Assembly (NCBI GenBank): GCA_013397695.1
Contig: VYZI01000184.1
Location: 88,990-152,989 of the forward strand
Reading direction: 5' to 3'
DNA: 64,000 nt
Origin: Centropus unirufus
Lineage: Eukaryota > Chordata > Aves > Cuculiformes > Centropidae
The notes under the pieces were generated by a model, which saw nothing but the letters and a program-made list of their open reading frames with translations, had not been told where the DNA came from and did not search any database. Shown here one piece after another: positions 1 through 10,964 of the stretch; within the stretch, counting starts at the first letter, position 1, and every line of letters starts with the position of its first letter. Both the position numbers and the translations under genes were made by a program.

Positions 1-107
1 TCTCCAGCCTCAACAGCCCCAGCTCCCTCAGCTGCTCCTCACAACCCTTCTTCTCCAGACCCTTCCCAGCTCCATTCCCTTCTCTGGACACACTCCAGAA
101 CCTCAAC
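1..107 (-). mobile_element. CR1 LINE fragment (ORF2 C-terminal part, antisense)
   Basis: The plus strand reads CTCCAGCCTCAACAGCCCC and CTCCCTCAGCTGCTCCTCAC, the reverse complement of the CR1 ORF2 C-terminal region that encodes the ...LFSLEKRR... motif. The copy runs off the left edge of the window, so its true length is unknown. It resembles the central part of the CR1 at 7348-7848. Confidence 0.85.
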
Positions 108-3100
108 CTTGGTTGCTACTTAGTGCCTGTGGGATAATTAACTGAAAATGTTTATTACCATTCATCGGTCCAACTCATCAGCTTAACGCTATGGTTTGGG
201 CAGGGGTCAGCACCCACTTGGACTGTGCCTGCACGAACGACTGATGAGTCCACTGTCCCAGCACAAGCTTGAACTGTTCACCTGGGCAATTTCAATGTTA
301 TTTCATTAATGAGATTGAGTGATGCAGAGAGAAGTGATAACTAGTTGTTACCCCTCTGAAAAAGTCCATTTCCAGTTGTTTTGACTCATGAATGGATTTC
401 TTTTAAAATTTCGCTGTGGGCTGCAGTTTCTGCTCCCCAGCACAGGAAGCGTTCATGCAGTATGTATTTTTTTCCTTCAGTTTTTATAATTTTGTTAGGC
501 TGTTTTCTTAAAGTTAACACGAAAGGGATGCAAGTGGCAGCTTTCAGTTGTCACTTAAGTCAGAGGCCAAGGTACAGGAGGACCAGCTCCAGTCAACTGG
601 CCTGGCAAATAGATTATAATGCGATTTCCTAACAAACTGGCGCTGCAGTGCAGTGCTTAAAATCCCTTTCAGCAATGATATTAAAGTCTCAGGGGTGCCA
701 TCACATTGCAAAAACGCTGGTAAAAGGATAAAGTTACTCGGTGTTTTGTTCTCTCTTCTTTATTCCTTGCGGCTCCTGGTAGCTTGTGGAAGTTAATAGG
801 CTGGAATTGAAACGATTGCTCTTTATTCTCTCGGTTCAGAGAGATTCATGTCCTTTCTTTTCCCAATTCCCTTTGAAGAAAGAGGAAAGGCAGAAAACCC
901 CCACACTTTAGTGGGCTGGCTGCATTCAAATGCCAGCCACTGTTGGCCTTTCATTGGTGTTAGCAGCCTTCGTGAGATTGTTTTGGGAGCCCCTCCAACA
1001 CATGAATCTTCAATCTGCTGATACATATGCCATGGAGCTGAACGTGTTTTTCCTTGATGAGGAACCTCGCAGAGCATTGTTAGGTTTCCTGCATTGGTTC
1101 AGGCCTCTGCCAGTGTTACCCCTTATGTTTCATCAGTCTTCAATGGTGGAGATGAGGCTTTGCTGTTGATTGACACCAAACTCATTCTACGGATTAACTT
1201 ACTGTGTGTATATATGGAACATTTAGAACTTTAATAATAAAAAAATTACTCCATAAAGCCTTGCCATTGCATCCAAGCCAGGTGCAGATGTAAATACAAG
1301 CTTATGTTACTGCTCCTATACTTTCACTTCAGTGTCAGACATTGTCTTAAGTGAAGCATTGCCAAACCACAACCATGGGCTCCTTAGGGTCCAGGAGACA
1401 CAGGCTCAAGGTGCTTCTTAAAAACTCAGTTGCTTTAAGAGCTCTAAAACTCACTTTTTTTCTCTGAAGAGAAAAATAAGATGGTGTAAATAAGGTTGTT
1501 TCAAAAACACCTTCCTCAGCTTCACTTCTCTTCCATTGCAAATGGGGAGCGTCTTTTATAAAGTGTGTTCAAATTGTGGTTTGGGGGGGGAGACCATACC
1601 CTTTGTAGCCTGAAATCTGCATAAGAAAAGGTCTCTATTTACCCTTTCTCTATTTTATAGGAGACTTGCACTCCTTTTCTTTCCTGAATAAATGATCCTA
1701 GATATGACTTAGCAATCGTGCTGCCTCAGTAAGATGTAACTAAATTGTTCCCATAAAATGTTCTCCATATGCCTAATACTTGCAAGCTGCTATCAAATCA
1801 GTTAACACTGAACCCTTATCAGAAGAAGCATTTTGAAGGTCTTTGTAGCGGACCTGAAACATGTGTGCTGCGATACAGATTTGTAGCTATGAGAATGAAC
1901 ATCTTCACTGATGCGTAGGGGTCTTCCACAATGAAAGAAAATAGTTACCATGATTATCTTGAACATCTGTGAAATTCAAATAAGCACGAAAAGCCTAAGC
2001 TTGTAAATTCTTACATTCTCCAAGCATCTTATTTGTGGAAAATACTGTGTATTAAAACAGTAGTTCTATGGAAAGGCAAGATTGCAATGACCTCACATTG
2101 TAGAAATACAATGTACTGGTTTTATTATGATTAATTTCTAGATTCTTATGGAAATCTGTTCTCCAGTAAATAAGTTCATTTTAGAGAAACATTTTTGACA
2201 AAAAAATGGTGGCCATCCAGCTTACTCATCTGCAGCAGTGTAGGAAGCTCAAGGGATCTCAATTGCAAGCAATAAAAATGTGCCTCTAAGTTTCCAAGAT
2301 GCTTACAAGCTCTTTTTCTAAGTTTTTCATCAATAAATCAATTGAAGTGCAGGATGGTTACTTGAGCAAATGAGAAGGTAATGACTCAGTTTCAGAGTAT
2401 TCCTAAGAAAAAGATTATTTTTTCAACAATTAGCAGTTTATAGGCAATTCACTTCTCACTCCGCCATGCTCCTTCTCTCGAGTTTGGATAACCTTTGCTA
2501 CCAGATACTTCTTTAGCCTTTGGTAGATACACATGGATAAATAGACAAACTATTTCACAGGAAGAATTGAAAAACATCTTTCCGCCTTCCCTATTAGCAG
2601 TGAGAATATATATTTCTAGCCACTATGTTACCATGAGTTATCAAATGAAGGGAGAAAGCTTTAATTCATAAAGGTAAATATTATTTTTGCCTATTTATAC
2701 TTGTCCTTTCTGAAACAACTAATAGCCAGAAATAACTCTTGACTTGTAGTTAGTGCTTCTGCTTGGGTCAAAGTCTAAAACAATGCCCGAAAGCCCTATC
2801 TAGTTTCAAAACAAGACCTCAGTCTTCCATGTAAAAAAATGAGCTGACAAATGTCAATAATCTTTACATTAAATCTGATAGTTGTAAAATCCATCTGAGG
2901 ACAGGGTGCTTTGCTTTCCCTTTTATCTCCTGTATTTCCTTTTTCAAAATTGGTGGAGTGTTGTGTTAGTTCAAAGAATAGGGAGCAACAAAGTAATGCT
3001 TTAGCTTAAAGTAACATGAAAACATCAAATTGATACGTGTTTTAGCATTCAGGTTCTTAGATTAATTGGTTGTGCTTCTCTGAGTTGCTACACATCCTTT

Positions 3101-3162
3101 GTCTTCAAAATAAACTTTAACCGAACGACCCTCTAAAATTACATTGCTGTTTTCCTGAATCA
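108..3162. other. AT-rich single-copy sequence, no gene seen
   Basis: About 3 kb with many stop codons in every frame and only short open frames. I see no domain, tRNA, transposon end or tandem array other than homopolymer runs such as the G8 near 1582. It may contain regulatory sequence that cannot be recognised without alignment. Confidence 0.6.
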
Positions 3163-3437
3163 GCAGAGGCACCAGGGACGGGAGCCAAGGGAATGGCATG
3201 AAGATGTGCCGGGGGGGGTTAGGATGGATATTAGGAAAAGTGTCTTCACCCAGAGGTTGGTGGGGCAGTGGAACATCTCCCCAGGGAAGCAGTCATGGTG
3301 ATAAGCCTGACAATATTCAAGGCGCACTTGGACAACACCCTCAGACCCATGGTGTGGACACTGGAGCTGTGCAGGGAGTTGGATTCAATCCTCAGGGGTC
3401 CCTTCCAACTCAGATCCTTCTGTGATTTTATTCTGTG
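3163..3437 (+). mobile_element. CR1 LINE 3' end (sense)
   Basis: Sense-strand CR1: GGATATTAGGAAAAG, then CACCCAGAGGTTGGTGGGGCA, CCCCAGGGAAGCAGTCA and a tail GGTCCCTTCCAACTCAGATCC followed by TGTGATTTTATTCTGTG. These correspond to the end of ORF2 and the 3' UTR with its degenerate octamer tail. It is 5'-truncated, as usual for CR1. It is the only sense copy in the first 17 kb. The internal wording (CATGGTGTGGACACTGGAG) suggests the same subfamily as the antisense piece at 17003. Confidence 0.88.
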
Positions 3438-5018
3438 AAAGAATATACACAAGACTGAATGCATTCTTTGATTCATAGGTGCACACAAAATCCTTGTTGT
3501 AACTGCTCTTTGGAGGAATTCAGTTACTTTCGGCAATTTGGAGGAATAGGAAAGTTTAGGATTAAGAACCGGACATGCCTATGAGAAATCATTCCTTAAA
3601 ATCCTGTTGTATCTTCCAAAGTTTTGACCCAAATATTAGTAAGTAAATAGTAAGTAGTAAGTAAAAAGCTCAGCTTATTTATTATGCAAAGGAACTGTGT
3701 GCTATTCAGATGACTTAAATTATCATCCTCGCTTTTAGCCACCTTTATCAATGAAGCACTTTGAGAAATCTCAGGTAAGCATCGTAGAAAGACACGCACT
3801 CCCATTCCCAGCACTACAGTGCCCGGTTTTTTGATCCTGCTCCCTGAAAGCAGAATCCTCAGTCCTACAGTGAAGCCTATAGAATCTTTATACCGTGCCT
3901 GGAGTGAGAGAAGAGGGTTTCGGAACTGGCTATTAAGTGGCTAGCACGTCGAGGCAGACAGATCTTCAAGTAGCGGGCTGGGAAGCCATGTAGAACTAGC
4001 CAAAAGGGATGCTCCGTGTCCTAAATAGATGTGACCTACATTTTAGACCTTTGCAAGATTTAGATACATATGGCAGAGACCTCCTCCTGCTCCGGATTTG
4101 GAAATATTAAGTTCTTATAAGCACTCAAGATTATTTCCGTTCTTTATTTCACCCTGAGGTTTTATATTGAAGCAAAACTATCATCCTGCTGTGTTTTCTG
4201 GTCCTGTTCTGAATCCTGGAGCATTCACAGAAGGCATCGTCTTGGGTTTAGTTTCCCCTCCTGCCTGAAATCTGTGGGAGCTGACCCTGAATGGGTCACA
4301 GCCACTTTCTGTCCCGAGGGTCAGGTGAGGAGTGGGGGAGTGCTGCTAAATAAATCAAATTTCAATAAACTAAGCCAGTCAATGCAATCTCTTCCAAATA
4401 AACCCAGTTTTGTGTTTAAAACAACAAGTAATAGAAACAATAAGAAATATAAGTAATAGCATTTAAAAATATCTATGTGGAATTACTTGTTTTGCTACCC
4501 TTGCTCCTTGTGCTGTCTCCAAGTACTTCTCCAGAGGGAAAGGAAGGAAAAGAGGTGAAAGAAAAGAATTTCCCAGGGTGAGAAACCTTTTTGCTGGGAC
4601 TTGGGGAGCAGGAAAGGCTGTTCTTTCATCCCCTTTTCTGCGTGAGGCTGCAGAGGGAAGCGGCAGTGGGGGCAGTGGGTTTGAACTGCGGCAGCCTGGG
4701 GCTGGGGCTGCTCACTCCACTGCACAGGAGAAACCTGGAGAGAGTGTGAAATGCTGCTTCTGAGGCTGGAGGAGAAATGAGATGCTGCAGCTCCAGGGCA
4801 GCTGAGTGCTAAATGAGCTGTCCTGACTCTGACCTCCTCTTCATCTCTCTTTATGCCTGTCAGTCCTTCTTTCTGTGCACTTTTGTGCATTTCCTGCTGT
4901 GATTTGACCTAAACCCCAACGTTTCGGCTCAAAAGACTGGTCACATGTGGCTTGGAGAGCATCTCAGTGAGGGGTCAAGGGCTGGTGAGGGGTCAAGCCC
5001 ACCCTGCCTTCAAGTCCA
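3438..5018. other. Single-copy sequence with a small 18-bp duplication
   Basis: No gene recognised. 4590-4760 is locally GC-richer. At 4967-4979 and 4985-4997 the 13-mer GTGAGGGGTCAAG occurs twice with an 18-bp period, directly before the CR1 tail at 5019. Confidence 0.55.
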
Positions 5019-5125
5019 TGGAATCATAGAATCGCTGGGTTGGAAAAAACCTTTGAGATCATCAAGACCTTTGAGTTCATCAAAACCTTTGAGATCATCA
5101 AGACCTTTGATGATGATCATCATCA
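5019..5125 (-). mobile_element. CR1 3' tail (antisense) with internal 18-bp tandem expansion
   Basis: Begins GGAATCATAGAATCGCTGGG, the antisense CR1 tail. The normal single segment ACCTTTGAGATCATCAAG is repeated at 5049-5066, 5067-5084 and 5085-5102, with a fourth partial unit from 5103 that ends in a TGATGATCATCATC stretch. Beyond about 5125 CR1 similarity is lost. Confidence 0.85.
5049..5120. repeat. 18-bp tandem repeat inside a CR1 tail
   Basis: Three full units of 18 bp; units 1 and 3 are identical and unit 2 differs at two positions. A fourth unit is partial. The array lies wholly inside the CR1 3' UTR, so it arose after or during insertion. Confidence 0.9.
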
Positions 5126-6251
5126 ACACAGGTTGCTCCATCCAGTGTTGCATGTGTAGAGGGAGACAGGCTGTACTCACCCCACTTCCAGCTTTTCTTC
5201 TGATTTCCAGGCTCTTGTTTCTGTACTTTTGAGCTTGTGTCATAGGTTTCCTCCCCCACTGCTGGGAGATGTTGTTCTGTGGGCAGCGCAGTTTGTTAGT
5301 GCTGGTTTCATTATTCTCTGCGATTCGGGTGGATACGCTCTGCTATAGGGAATCAGCTCCTGTGGTGTGTTTTACATTGGCTTTTTTTTTTTTTGTGTCA
5401 CTTCAGCTGAGGTAAATTTCTGAGAAAGCCGATTTTTCACTTTATCTTCTAATACTCAACTCTGTTTCTCATGTAAGACCATCCTGGTAGCTCAGGGAAA
5501 CTGGTACCTTTTTTCTGTGGAACCCAAAAGTGTGAATCAGTGGGGAAAAAAACACTAAGCAAGAATGGAGGCCCTGCTGGGTAGACTAAAGCTGGTGGGA
5601 AGCAGGGATGGGTCCTCCAACATCACACGAGCTGACCTGGTATCTACAGCGTTCGTAAGGCTGAGAGAAGATGAGCTGTAATTCAGTGTTCAGCGCTGGC
5701 AGGCAAGTCAAACTAACTAAACTAACTGAAAAAAAAATGTTTTACTGGTTTCTGATTAGGAATTAACTTGTTTTGATTTGATTTTGCTCAAGTGGAAACG
5801 CCCTATTTCTACTGTAAATCAAAGCAAAGAGCTTAGCTTGGATTTAAATGCTAATATGTCTAACATAAGTGGTTTAGGCTATGTCTGCACGGCTGTGTGC
5901 AGGAGTAGATTGAGACTACCCTTGTGGCACTTGCACAGCGCTTGCCTGTAGCAACAACCCCTGAAACCTGCTCTGATGCACCCCTGTATTTTTTCTAATG
6001 GGAAGGAACTTAGACGCCCCTTTTATTAAGAGGTGACCCTGTCCCTCAGGGTCCCCTCACCTCAGGAGTGAATGGTTCTAGGTTTTCAGCCATTGTGTTG
6101 GTCTTTGGGGTGGTGTAGGTGAGAAGGTGGCTCAGTTTACTTTCTTGCAGGGATTTCTGAGCTTGTCTGAACTTTCTTGCAGGGGTTTCAGGTGGTATCT
6201 GAGCATCACCCAGGCCCCATGGTACCTATGTCCACACCAACGTAGTGAGAT
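5126..6251. other. Single-copy sequence, no gene seen
   Basis: AT-rich with a T12 run near 5383 and an A-run near 5728. No open frame of note, no repeat family recognised. Confidence 0.55.
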
Positions 6252-6770
6252 CATTGAATCATGGAATGGTTTGGGTTGGAAAGGACCTTAAAGATCATCC
6301 AGTTCCAATCCCCCTGCCATGGACAGGGATGCTTCCCACCAGACCAGGCTGCTCAAAGCCCCATCCAACCTGGCCTTGACCACCTCCAGGGAGGAAGAAA
6401 ACAACTTATCTGGGCAGTGTGGACAAGGGCCTCACCACCCTCATAGTGAAGACTTTCTTCCTAATATCTAGTCTAAATCTTCCCCTCAATATGCAGCCAT
6501 CCTCCCTCATCCTATCACTCCATTGTAAAATGTCCTTCCCAGCTTTCCTGGAGCCCCTTTCAGTACTGGAAATTGCTCCAAGTTCTCCCCAGAGCCTTCT
6601 CTTCTCCAGGCTGAACAACCCCAACTCTCTCAGCCTGGCCTCACAGCAGAGGGGCTCCAGCCCTCAGATCATCTTCGTGGCCTCCTCTGCACCCATTCCA
6701 ACAGTTCCATATCCTTCTTATGTTGAGGGTTCCAGAACTGGACACAGGACTCCAGGAGGGGATCTCACAA
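6252..6770 (-). mobile_element. CR1 LINE fragment, ORF2 C-terminus plus 3' UTR (antisense)
   Basis: Starts with the antisense tail AATCATGGAATGGTTTGGG and GGACCTTAAAGATCATCC. Read on the minus strand it encodes a decayed ORF2 C-terminus including GLFSLEKRRL and RFRLDIRKKVFTMRVV, which are diagnostic of CR1 reverse-transcriptase proteins. About 520 bp, 5'-truncated. The long plus-strand frame over 6419-7045 is an antisense shadow of this element and not a gene. Confidence 0.93.
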
Positions 6771-7347
6771 TGGGGAAATTGGAGATGCTATTGCTAATTG
6801 AGGCACAGAAGAATGGGAAGGGTTTGGGGCTGGATAAGATGCTGATAGCAATTAAATGCCAGTGCACCCTGAGTTTATCATTGTGGTGTGTTTGGAGTGT
6901 TTTGAGGTGTTCCCAGTGGATGAAATTACAGATTTTTAAGGTTATTCTTAGTGTAGCCTTGTCGACAAAGGATATGTGTAAAGAGCTAAATCGTCAAAGG
7001 ACTGTAGGAAGGAGAAAGGTTTACAATAAAAAAAAAAAGTCCTAAAAGAAAAAGTAGAGTTTCTGCTGGTAAGGCTCCATTTACTCCTAAATGTTGAATT
7101 CCCTGTATTTATGGGGGAACTCATGGGAGTATTTTCAGAACCCAGAACCCCACTACCAAGAGGGACTTTTCTGGGCACTGTCTGAAAGAAAGGATACACT
7201 TCTGCAGTTTCTGAAAGAAAAAAAGTATTTCCTAATGCAGCTCCAAGGCTCACAACTTGGTTCTTCAGTCCCCAAAGAGAAAGAAGTTCCTTCCCACAAT
7301 TTGTTGGAAAGCTCCTGAATTCCAGGGAAAATACATTGTAAAATTCA
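6771..7347. other. Single-copy spacer between two CR1 copies
   Basis: About 580 bp with an A-rich run near 7028. No gene or repeat recognised. Confidence 0.55.
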
Positions 7348-7848
7348 TAATCATAGAATCATGGAATCACCAAGTTGGAAAAGACCTTTGAGATCATCGA
7401 GTCCAGCTGTCCACTACTAAACCAGATCCCTAAGGACCTGGTCTACCTGTCTTAAACCCCTCCAGGGATGGGGACTCCAATACCTCCGTGGGCAGCCTCT
7501 GCCGGGGCCTGAGAACACTTTCCATGAAGAATATTTTCCTGATGTCCAATCTGACCCTGTCCTGCTGCAGCTTGAGGCCATTCCCCCTTGTCCCATCCCC
7601 TGTCACTTGGGATGAGAGCCCAGCACCCACCTCTCCACACCCTCCTTCCAGGCACTTGGAGGCAGGGATGAGCTCTCCCCTCAGCCTCCTCTTCTCCAGC
7701 CTCTACAACCCCAGCTCCCTCAGCTGCTCCTCACAACTCTTCTTCTCCAGAACCTTCACCTGCTTCATTTTCCTCCTCTGGACACACTTGAGCCTCTCAA
7801 TGTCCTTCTTGGAGTGAGGGTCCCAGAACTGGACGCTATTCATGGTGC
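7348..7848 (-). mobile_element. CR1 LINE fragment, ORF2 C-terminus plus 3' UTR (antisense)
   Basis: The head AATCATAGAATCATGGAATC and GAGATCATCGAGTCCAGC is an antisense CR1 tail. The minus-strand translation contains RLDIRKIFFMESVLRP and PSLEGFK, a CR1 ORF2 C-terminus with substitutions. The proximal segment CTCCAGCCTCTACAACCCC matches the fragment at 1-107. It is a different subfamily from the neighbour at 6252, since the tail wording differs (CCAAGTTGGAAAAGACC against GGTTTGGGTTGGAAAGGACC). Confidence 0.92.
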
Positions 7849-9256
7849 ATCCTGATCTCTAGGAGGTTGCTCTAATGCTCTGGCTTCTGTGGGACCCATG
7901 TTTTGGTACCTCACAGCAATTTGGCTTTGGTGTAGGAATCCTAAACGCTGCGTCTTTGATGTTGCTGATTCAAGGAGTTTGGACAGTGACTTGGAGTAGA
8001 GGAACTGCATCGGTTAGCACTGTGGAATAAAGCCAAAACCTGAATTCCTTGAACGCCGTAGACATAATGGCCCCTTATTTCCCAGTGAGCTTTCTGTGAT
8101 ATGGATGGACTCGTCTGTATCATTTCAGGCCCAAGTTATTAGTTTTTCTCTTCCCATCTCCTTCATTTTTAGGTCCTTTCACAGACATTTGGACAAATAG
8201 CTGCCAGTATGTCAAAGTCCTGCTCCTTACATCTGCCCGCGGAACTCCCCTCAGGGCCACCTCAGTGCGGCTTCTGCTGGGGACAATCAGATTTCCCCAT
8301 GAAATTCACCTTCTGTTGTTTCATCAATTAGTAAAGAAAGGACAGGGTGTGAGTACATAATGCGATGAGCCCAAACGATTGCAGATTAACAAGTTGCTGC
8401 TTGTCAGCTGGGCTGCCTCGTCGTTCAAAGAGTCCTTGGGATGCTCCTGGGGCTTTGGCACACATGAATTTACCAGAGCTGTCCTCCAGCCACGATCCTT
8501 GCTCACGAACAAGTTGTCTCCATGGGACACTCACACATGGGGCCAGCTCCATGGACCTGGGGTGTCTCCGGTATCTCACATTCACTGTGAATGTACGACG
8601 TAGTTTTACCACGTTTTTTTTTTTTTTTCTCCATTTACTGCAAGTAAAAGTTAGAACAACCTTTCCAAAAGATGCTCCTTGATGCTTTATTTATTTATTT
8701 ATTTTTACCCGCTACGAAAATCTGCCAACGTTGCTGATTTTATTGACCTGGCAGGCACTGTGTGTTAGTGAGGATCATTATTTTAACTCATTTTTCTTAC
8801 TTCTGTGACATTGCCTTTTTTTTTTTATTATTGTGGAATTGCCATTTCTTCCATTTCTTGGGTTATGTACAGGAAGGTTCAGTTTAGTAGTAATACATTG
8901 TATTTTCCACTCAAAGGGCTTCTGATTGCCTATATTGCTGTGCTGATCACCTTAAATCAGCTCAGTTCTTTCTTTAATCTAACCACTTACCTGTTTTTTT
9001 TGTCCAGTAGATTCTGTCCATCCTACTTGGTGAGTGAATGACTAGGTGATTCAATTACAGATTGTCCCTCTTTTCCTGGATTCTCCACATAAGCAAAAGG
9101 ATTCATATAAATGTTTGCAGTGGGTGATGGAAAAGTTGAACACATAAAAAGGTTTTCCATAACGTAGTTGTTAACATGCAGCACGGGTCCCTGTGACTGC
9201 TTGTTTCATGCTACATTGCTATGCCTAATTAAATTAAAAGCTCTTTGGGACCATGA
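7849..9256. other. Single-copy sequence with T15 and (TTTA)n
   Basis: A T15 run lies at 8614-8628 and a short (TTTA)n at about 8683-8706. Several short open frames overlap on both strands around 8324-8682, which is compositional. No gene recognised. Confidence 0.55.
8683..8706. repeat. (TTTA)n microsatellite
   Basis: About five TTTA units followed by a T-run. Confidence 0.85.
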
Positions 9257-9367
9257 TTATATTTTTGCTTTATGTGCACACTGCAAGAACTTAAAAGTTC
9301 TTCCCTTTTTCCTCTCTTTTTGAGTGGGGGCCTTCTGCATTTTTATTGATTGCCATCCCTTCCTCAC

Positions 9368-9523
9368 CTTGGGGTTTCTCATCCCCTGGAGCCAGGAGTG
9401 TGGATGCCCTAAGCTGAGGCGAAGCCGCTCCATGGGGATGTGTTGGTGCTCCACAAGGCTCAGACACGGAGACAGCTCAGGGATTGCTCCGAGCTCCTGG
9501 GACAGCAGCTTCTGTTGATGCTC
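9368..9523 (-). other. Candidate exon, minus strand (unproven)
   Basis: On the minus strand the segment is preceded by CTGTCTTCTCCAG, a good splice acceptor, and followed by AAG|GTGAGG, a good donor. The 156 bp between them are open for exactly 52 codons (phase 0 at both ends), GC-rich and CpG-bearing, unlike the AT-rich surroundings. The frame starts EHQQKLLSQELG and ends QGMRNPK. I do not recognise the protein. A minus-strand AATAAA lies just downstream at 9347-9342. The solo LTR at 9608-10236 lies immediately upstream in the same orientation, so an LTR-started transcript is possible. It could equally be a chance open frame. Confidence 0.18.
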
Positions 9524-9607
9524 CTGGAGAAGACAGTGAGCTGAGGATGCAGGATGATGTTCAGCGGGGCGGTGTGGTCCTTGTGTGGTGCCACCTCCAG
9601 GGGGAGG

Positions 9608-10236
9608 TGCGGGAGATAAATACGGACCGCTCACACTAATCAGTATGATTAAATGCTGACAGTTTATTAATAACTCTGATATCTCTTATAGAATGCTTAT
9701 CAATACCACGTGAACTACTTCTAATTATGATTGGTGCACGTTAGGTGAACACATGTTTACATGAGATAATACAGACGTTCACACGAATGTCCCATGAGCT
9801 TCTGGGTCCCATGTCCCACATCCAGGAATTGTTTTCCTCATGCGCAGCATCACCTGCCTTCAAACTCCTGCCATTGACATCAGGCCTGGATCGCTCACAT
9901 GTCCGTTTATTTCAAGATAATCCCCTACAATTCCCCCTTCGGTTCTTTGAGCGATCCAGATGCTCTTGATTAATTGAGGTATTAATATCATTACACAGCG
10001 CCACAACATACATATTTATACAACAAATAATATTATTGTTATTAGTATCATTATTCCAGTTTTCAACAAATCTTTTAACCGTCCTATAACCCCTCGCCTT
10101 TCCAGCCATTCATCGATTTGCAATTTTCTTAAGCCCAGTCTTTTTAGTCATTGTTTTTACACTTCAAGGGCATCGACTGAGGCCGACCTCAGCTCTAAAT
10201 AATCACGACCATTGTTTTCTACAAAGTGATCCCACA
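9608..10236 (-). mobile_element. Solo LTR of an endogenous retrovirus, long form (antisense)
   Basis: On the minus strand the unit runs from TGTGGGATC to ATCTCCCGCA, giving TG...CA ends with imperfect inverted termini (TGTGGGA/TCCCGCA). It has the order of an LTR: a CCAAT motif (CACCAATC), a TATA-like TCTATAAG, then AATAAA (9668-9663), then a U5-like end containing GGTCCGT. The 6-bp flanks are GGGAGG and GTGAGG, a near-match target duplication as expected for class II (ERVK-like) insertions. Its first 109 bp align at roughly 90% by eye with the LTR at 15602-15920. No gag or pol is attached. Boundaries are inferred. Confidence 0.6.
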
Positions 10237-10445
10237 GTGAGGGGCCGAAAGGAGGTTGCTGCTCTTGGGCACTGCTTGTCTCTCCACTCGCAGTGCCACA
10301 CCAAAACTTCTCAAAACTCACTTTCTTGACCTGTCCACCCGGCAGCAACACCCAGAGTGGCCCCACACGTGTCCTGTGTGGCCATTGCCACCGTGGGTGG
10401 CTGCAGTGGGGCGAGGAGACCTGCTCCAGCCATGGCCCAAAGGGG
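10237..10445. other. Spacer between LTR and CR1
   Basis: Short GC-richer spacer, about 210 bp. A weak open frame on the minus strand runs into the LTR but shows no recognisable motif. Confidence 0.5.
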
Positions 10446-10528
10446 AATCAGAGTCGTGCAGTGGTTTGGGTTGGAAGGAACCTTAAAGATCATCCAGTTC
10501 CACCCCACCCTGTCCTGGCATGGACAGC
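10446..10528 (-). mobile_element. CR1 3' UTR fragment (antisense)
   Basis: Contains GTGGTTTGGGTTGGAAGG and CCTTAAAGATCATCCAGTTCC, then a diverged CCTGTCCTGGCATGGACAGC. Only the last ~80 bp of the LINE is present. Confidence 0.9.
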
Positions 10529-10650
10529 ACAAACTGTTCGTGAACTTCAAAGCTCTTTCAGCACTTTTAAGACACTGCATATAGGTTTAAATAAAGAAAT
10601 CTAAATACCTACACACCTCATTAAGACCTCAGCTACCAAGTCATCTTACT

Positions 10651-10773
10651 ATGGAATCATAGGATCCTGGAATCCAGGAATCAGAGCATGGTTTGGGTTG
10701 CAAGGGACCTTTTGATCCTGTATTTCCAATCCCCTGCCTTGGGCAGGGACACCTTTTCCTAGATCAGGCTGCT
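10651..10773 (-). mobile_element. CR1 3' UTR fragment (antisense)
   Basis: Begins ATGGAATCATAGGATCC and continues CATGGTTTGGGTTGCAAGGG, AATCCCCTGCCTTGGGCAGG and CTAGATCAGGCTGCT. It ends where the minisatellite starts. Confidence 0.9.
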
Positions 10774-10774
10774 G

Positions 10775-10960
10775 TACTTGCATTTATTCTTACACGGGGG
10801 TGAATGAGCTAACAACTCCTGCCACTGCGCTAGCATTTTCTTCCTGCACGGGAATGCATGAATTAAAAAGTCACATCCCTATATTTGCATTTATCCTTGC
10901 ACAGGGATGAATGAGCTAACAAATCCCTATACTTGCCTTTATTCTTGCACGGAAAATGAA
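10775..10960. repeat. Minisatellite, four degenerate copies of a ~50-bp unit
   Basis: Copies start near 10775, 10828, 10882 and 10930 and share the pattern TTGCATTTATTCTTGCACGG followed by GATGAATGAGCTAACAA. The second copy is the most decayed and the fourth is truncated. Periods are about 53, 54 and 48 bp. The array abuts a CR1 end on the left and the CpG-rich island on the right. Confidence 0.8.
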
Positions 10961-10964
10961 GGAT

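Noticed and set aside
6419..7045. 208-codon plus-strand open frame
   Set aside because: Most of it is the antisense of the CR1 at 6252-6770; the remainder has no motif.
9922..9945. Polypurine-tract reading on the minus strand (AAGGGGGAAT before TGTAGGGG), which would make 9608-9929 a 322-bp 3' LTR with a retroviral coding tail upstream
   Set aside because: The wider unit 9608-10236 has near-matching 6-bp flanks and shares its TGTGGGATC start with the LTR at 15602-15920. The narrow reading stays possible, so I lowered confidence in the border.
9930..10110. Hydrophobic translation (GIMILITIILFVV) resembling a retroviral Env anchor
   Set aside because: It is interrupted by stops and arises from an AT-rich ATA/AAT tract; not enough for a gene call.
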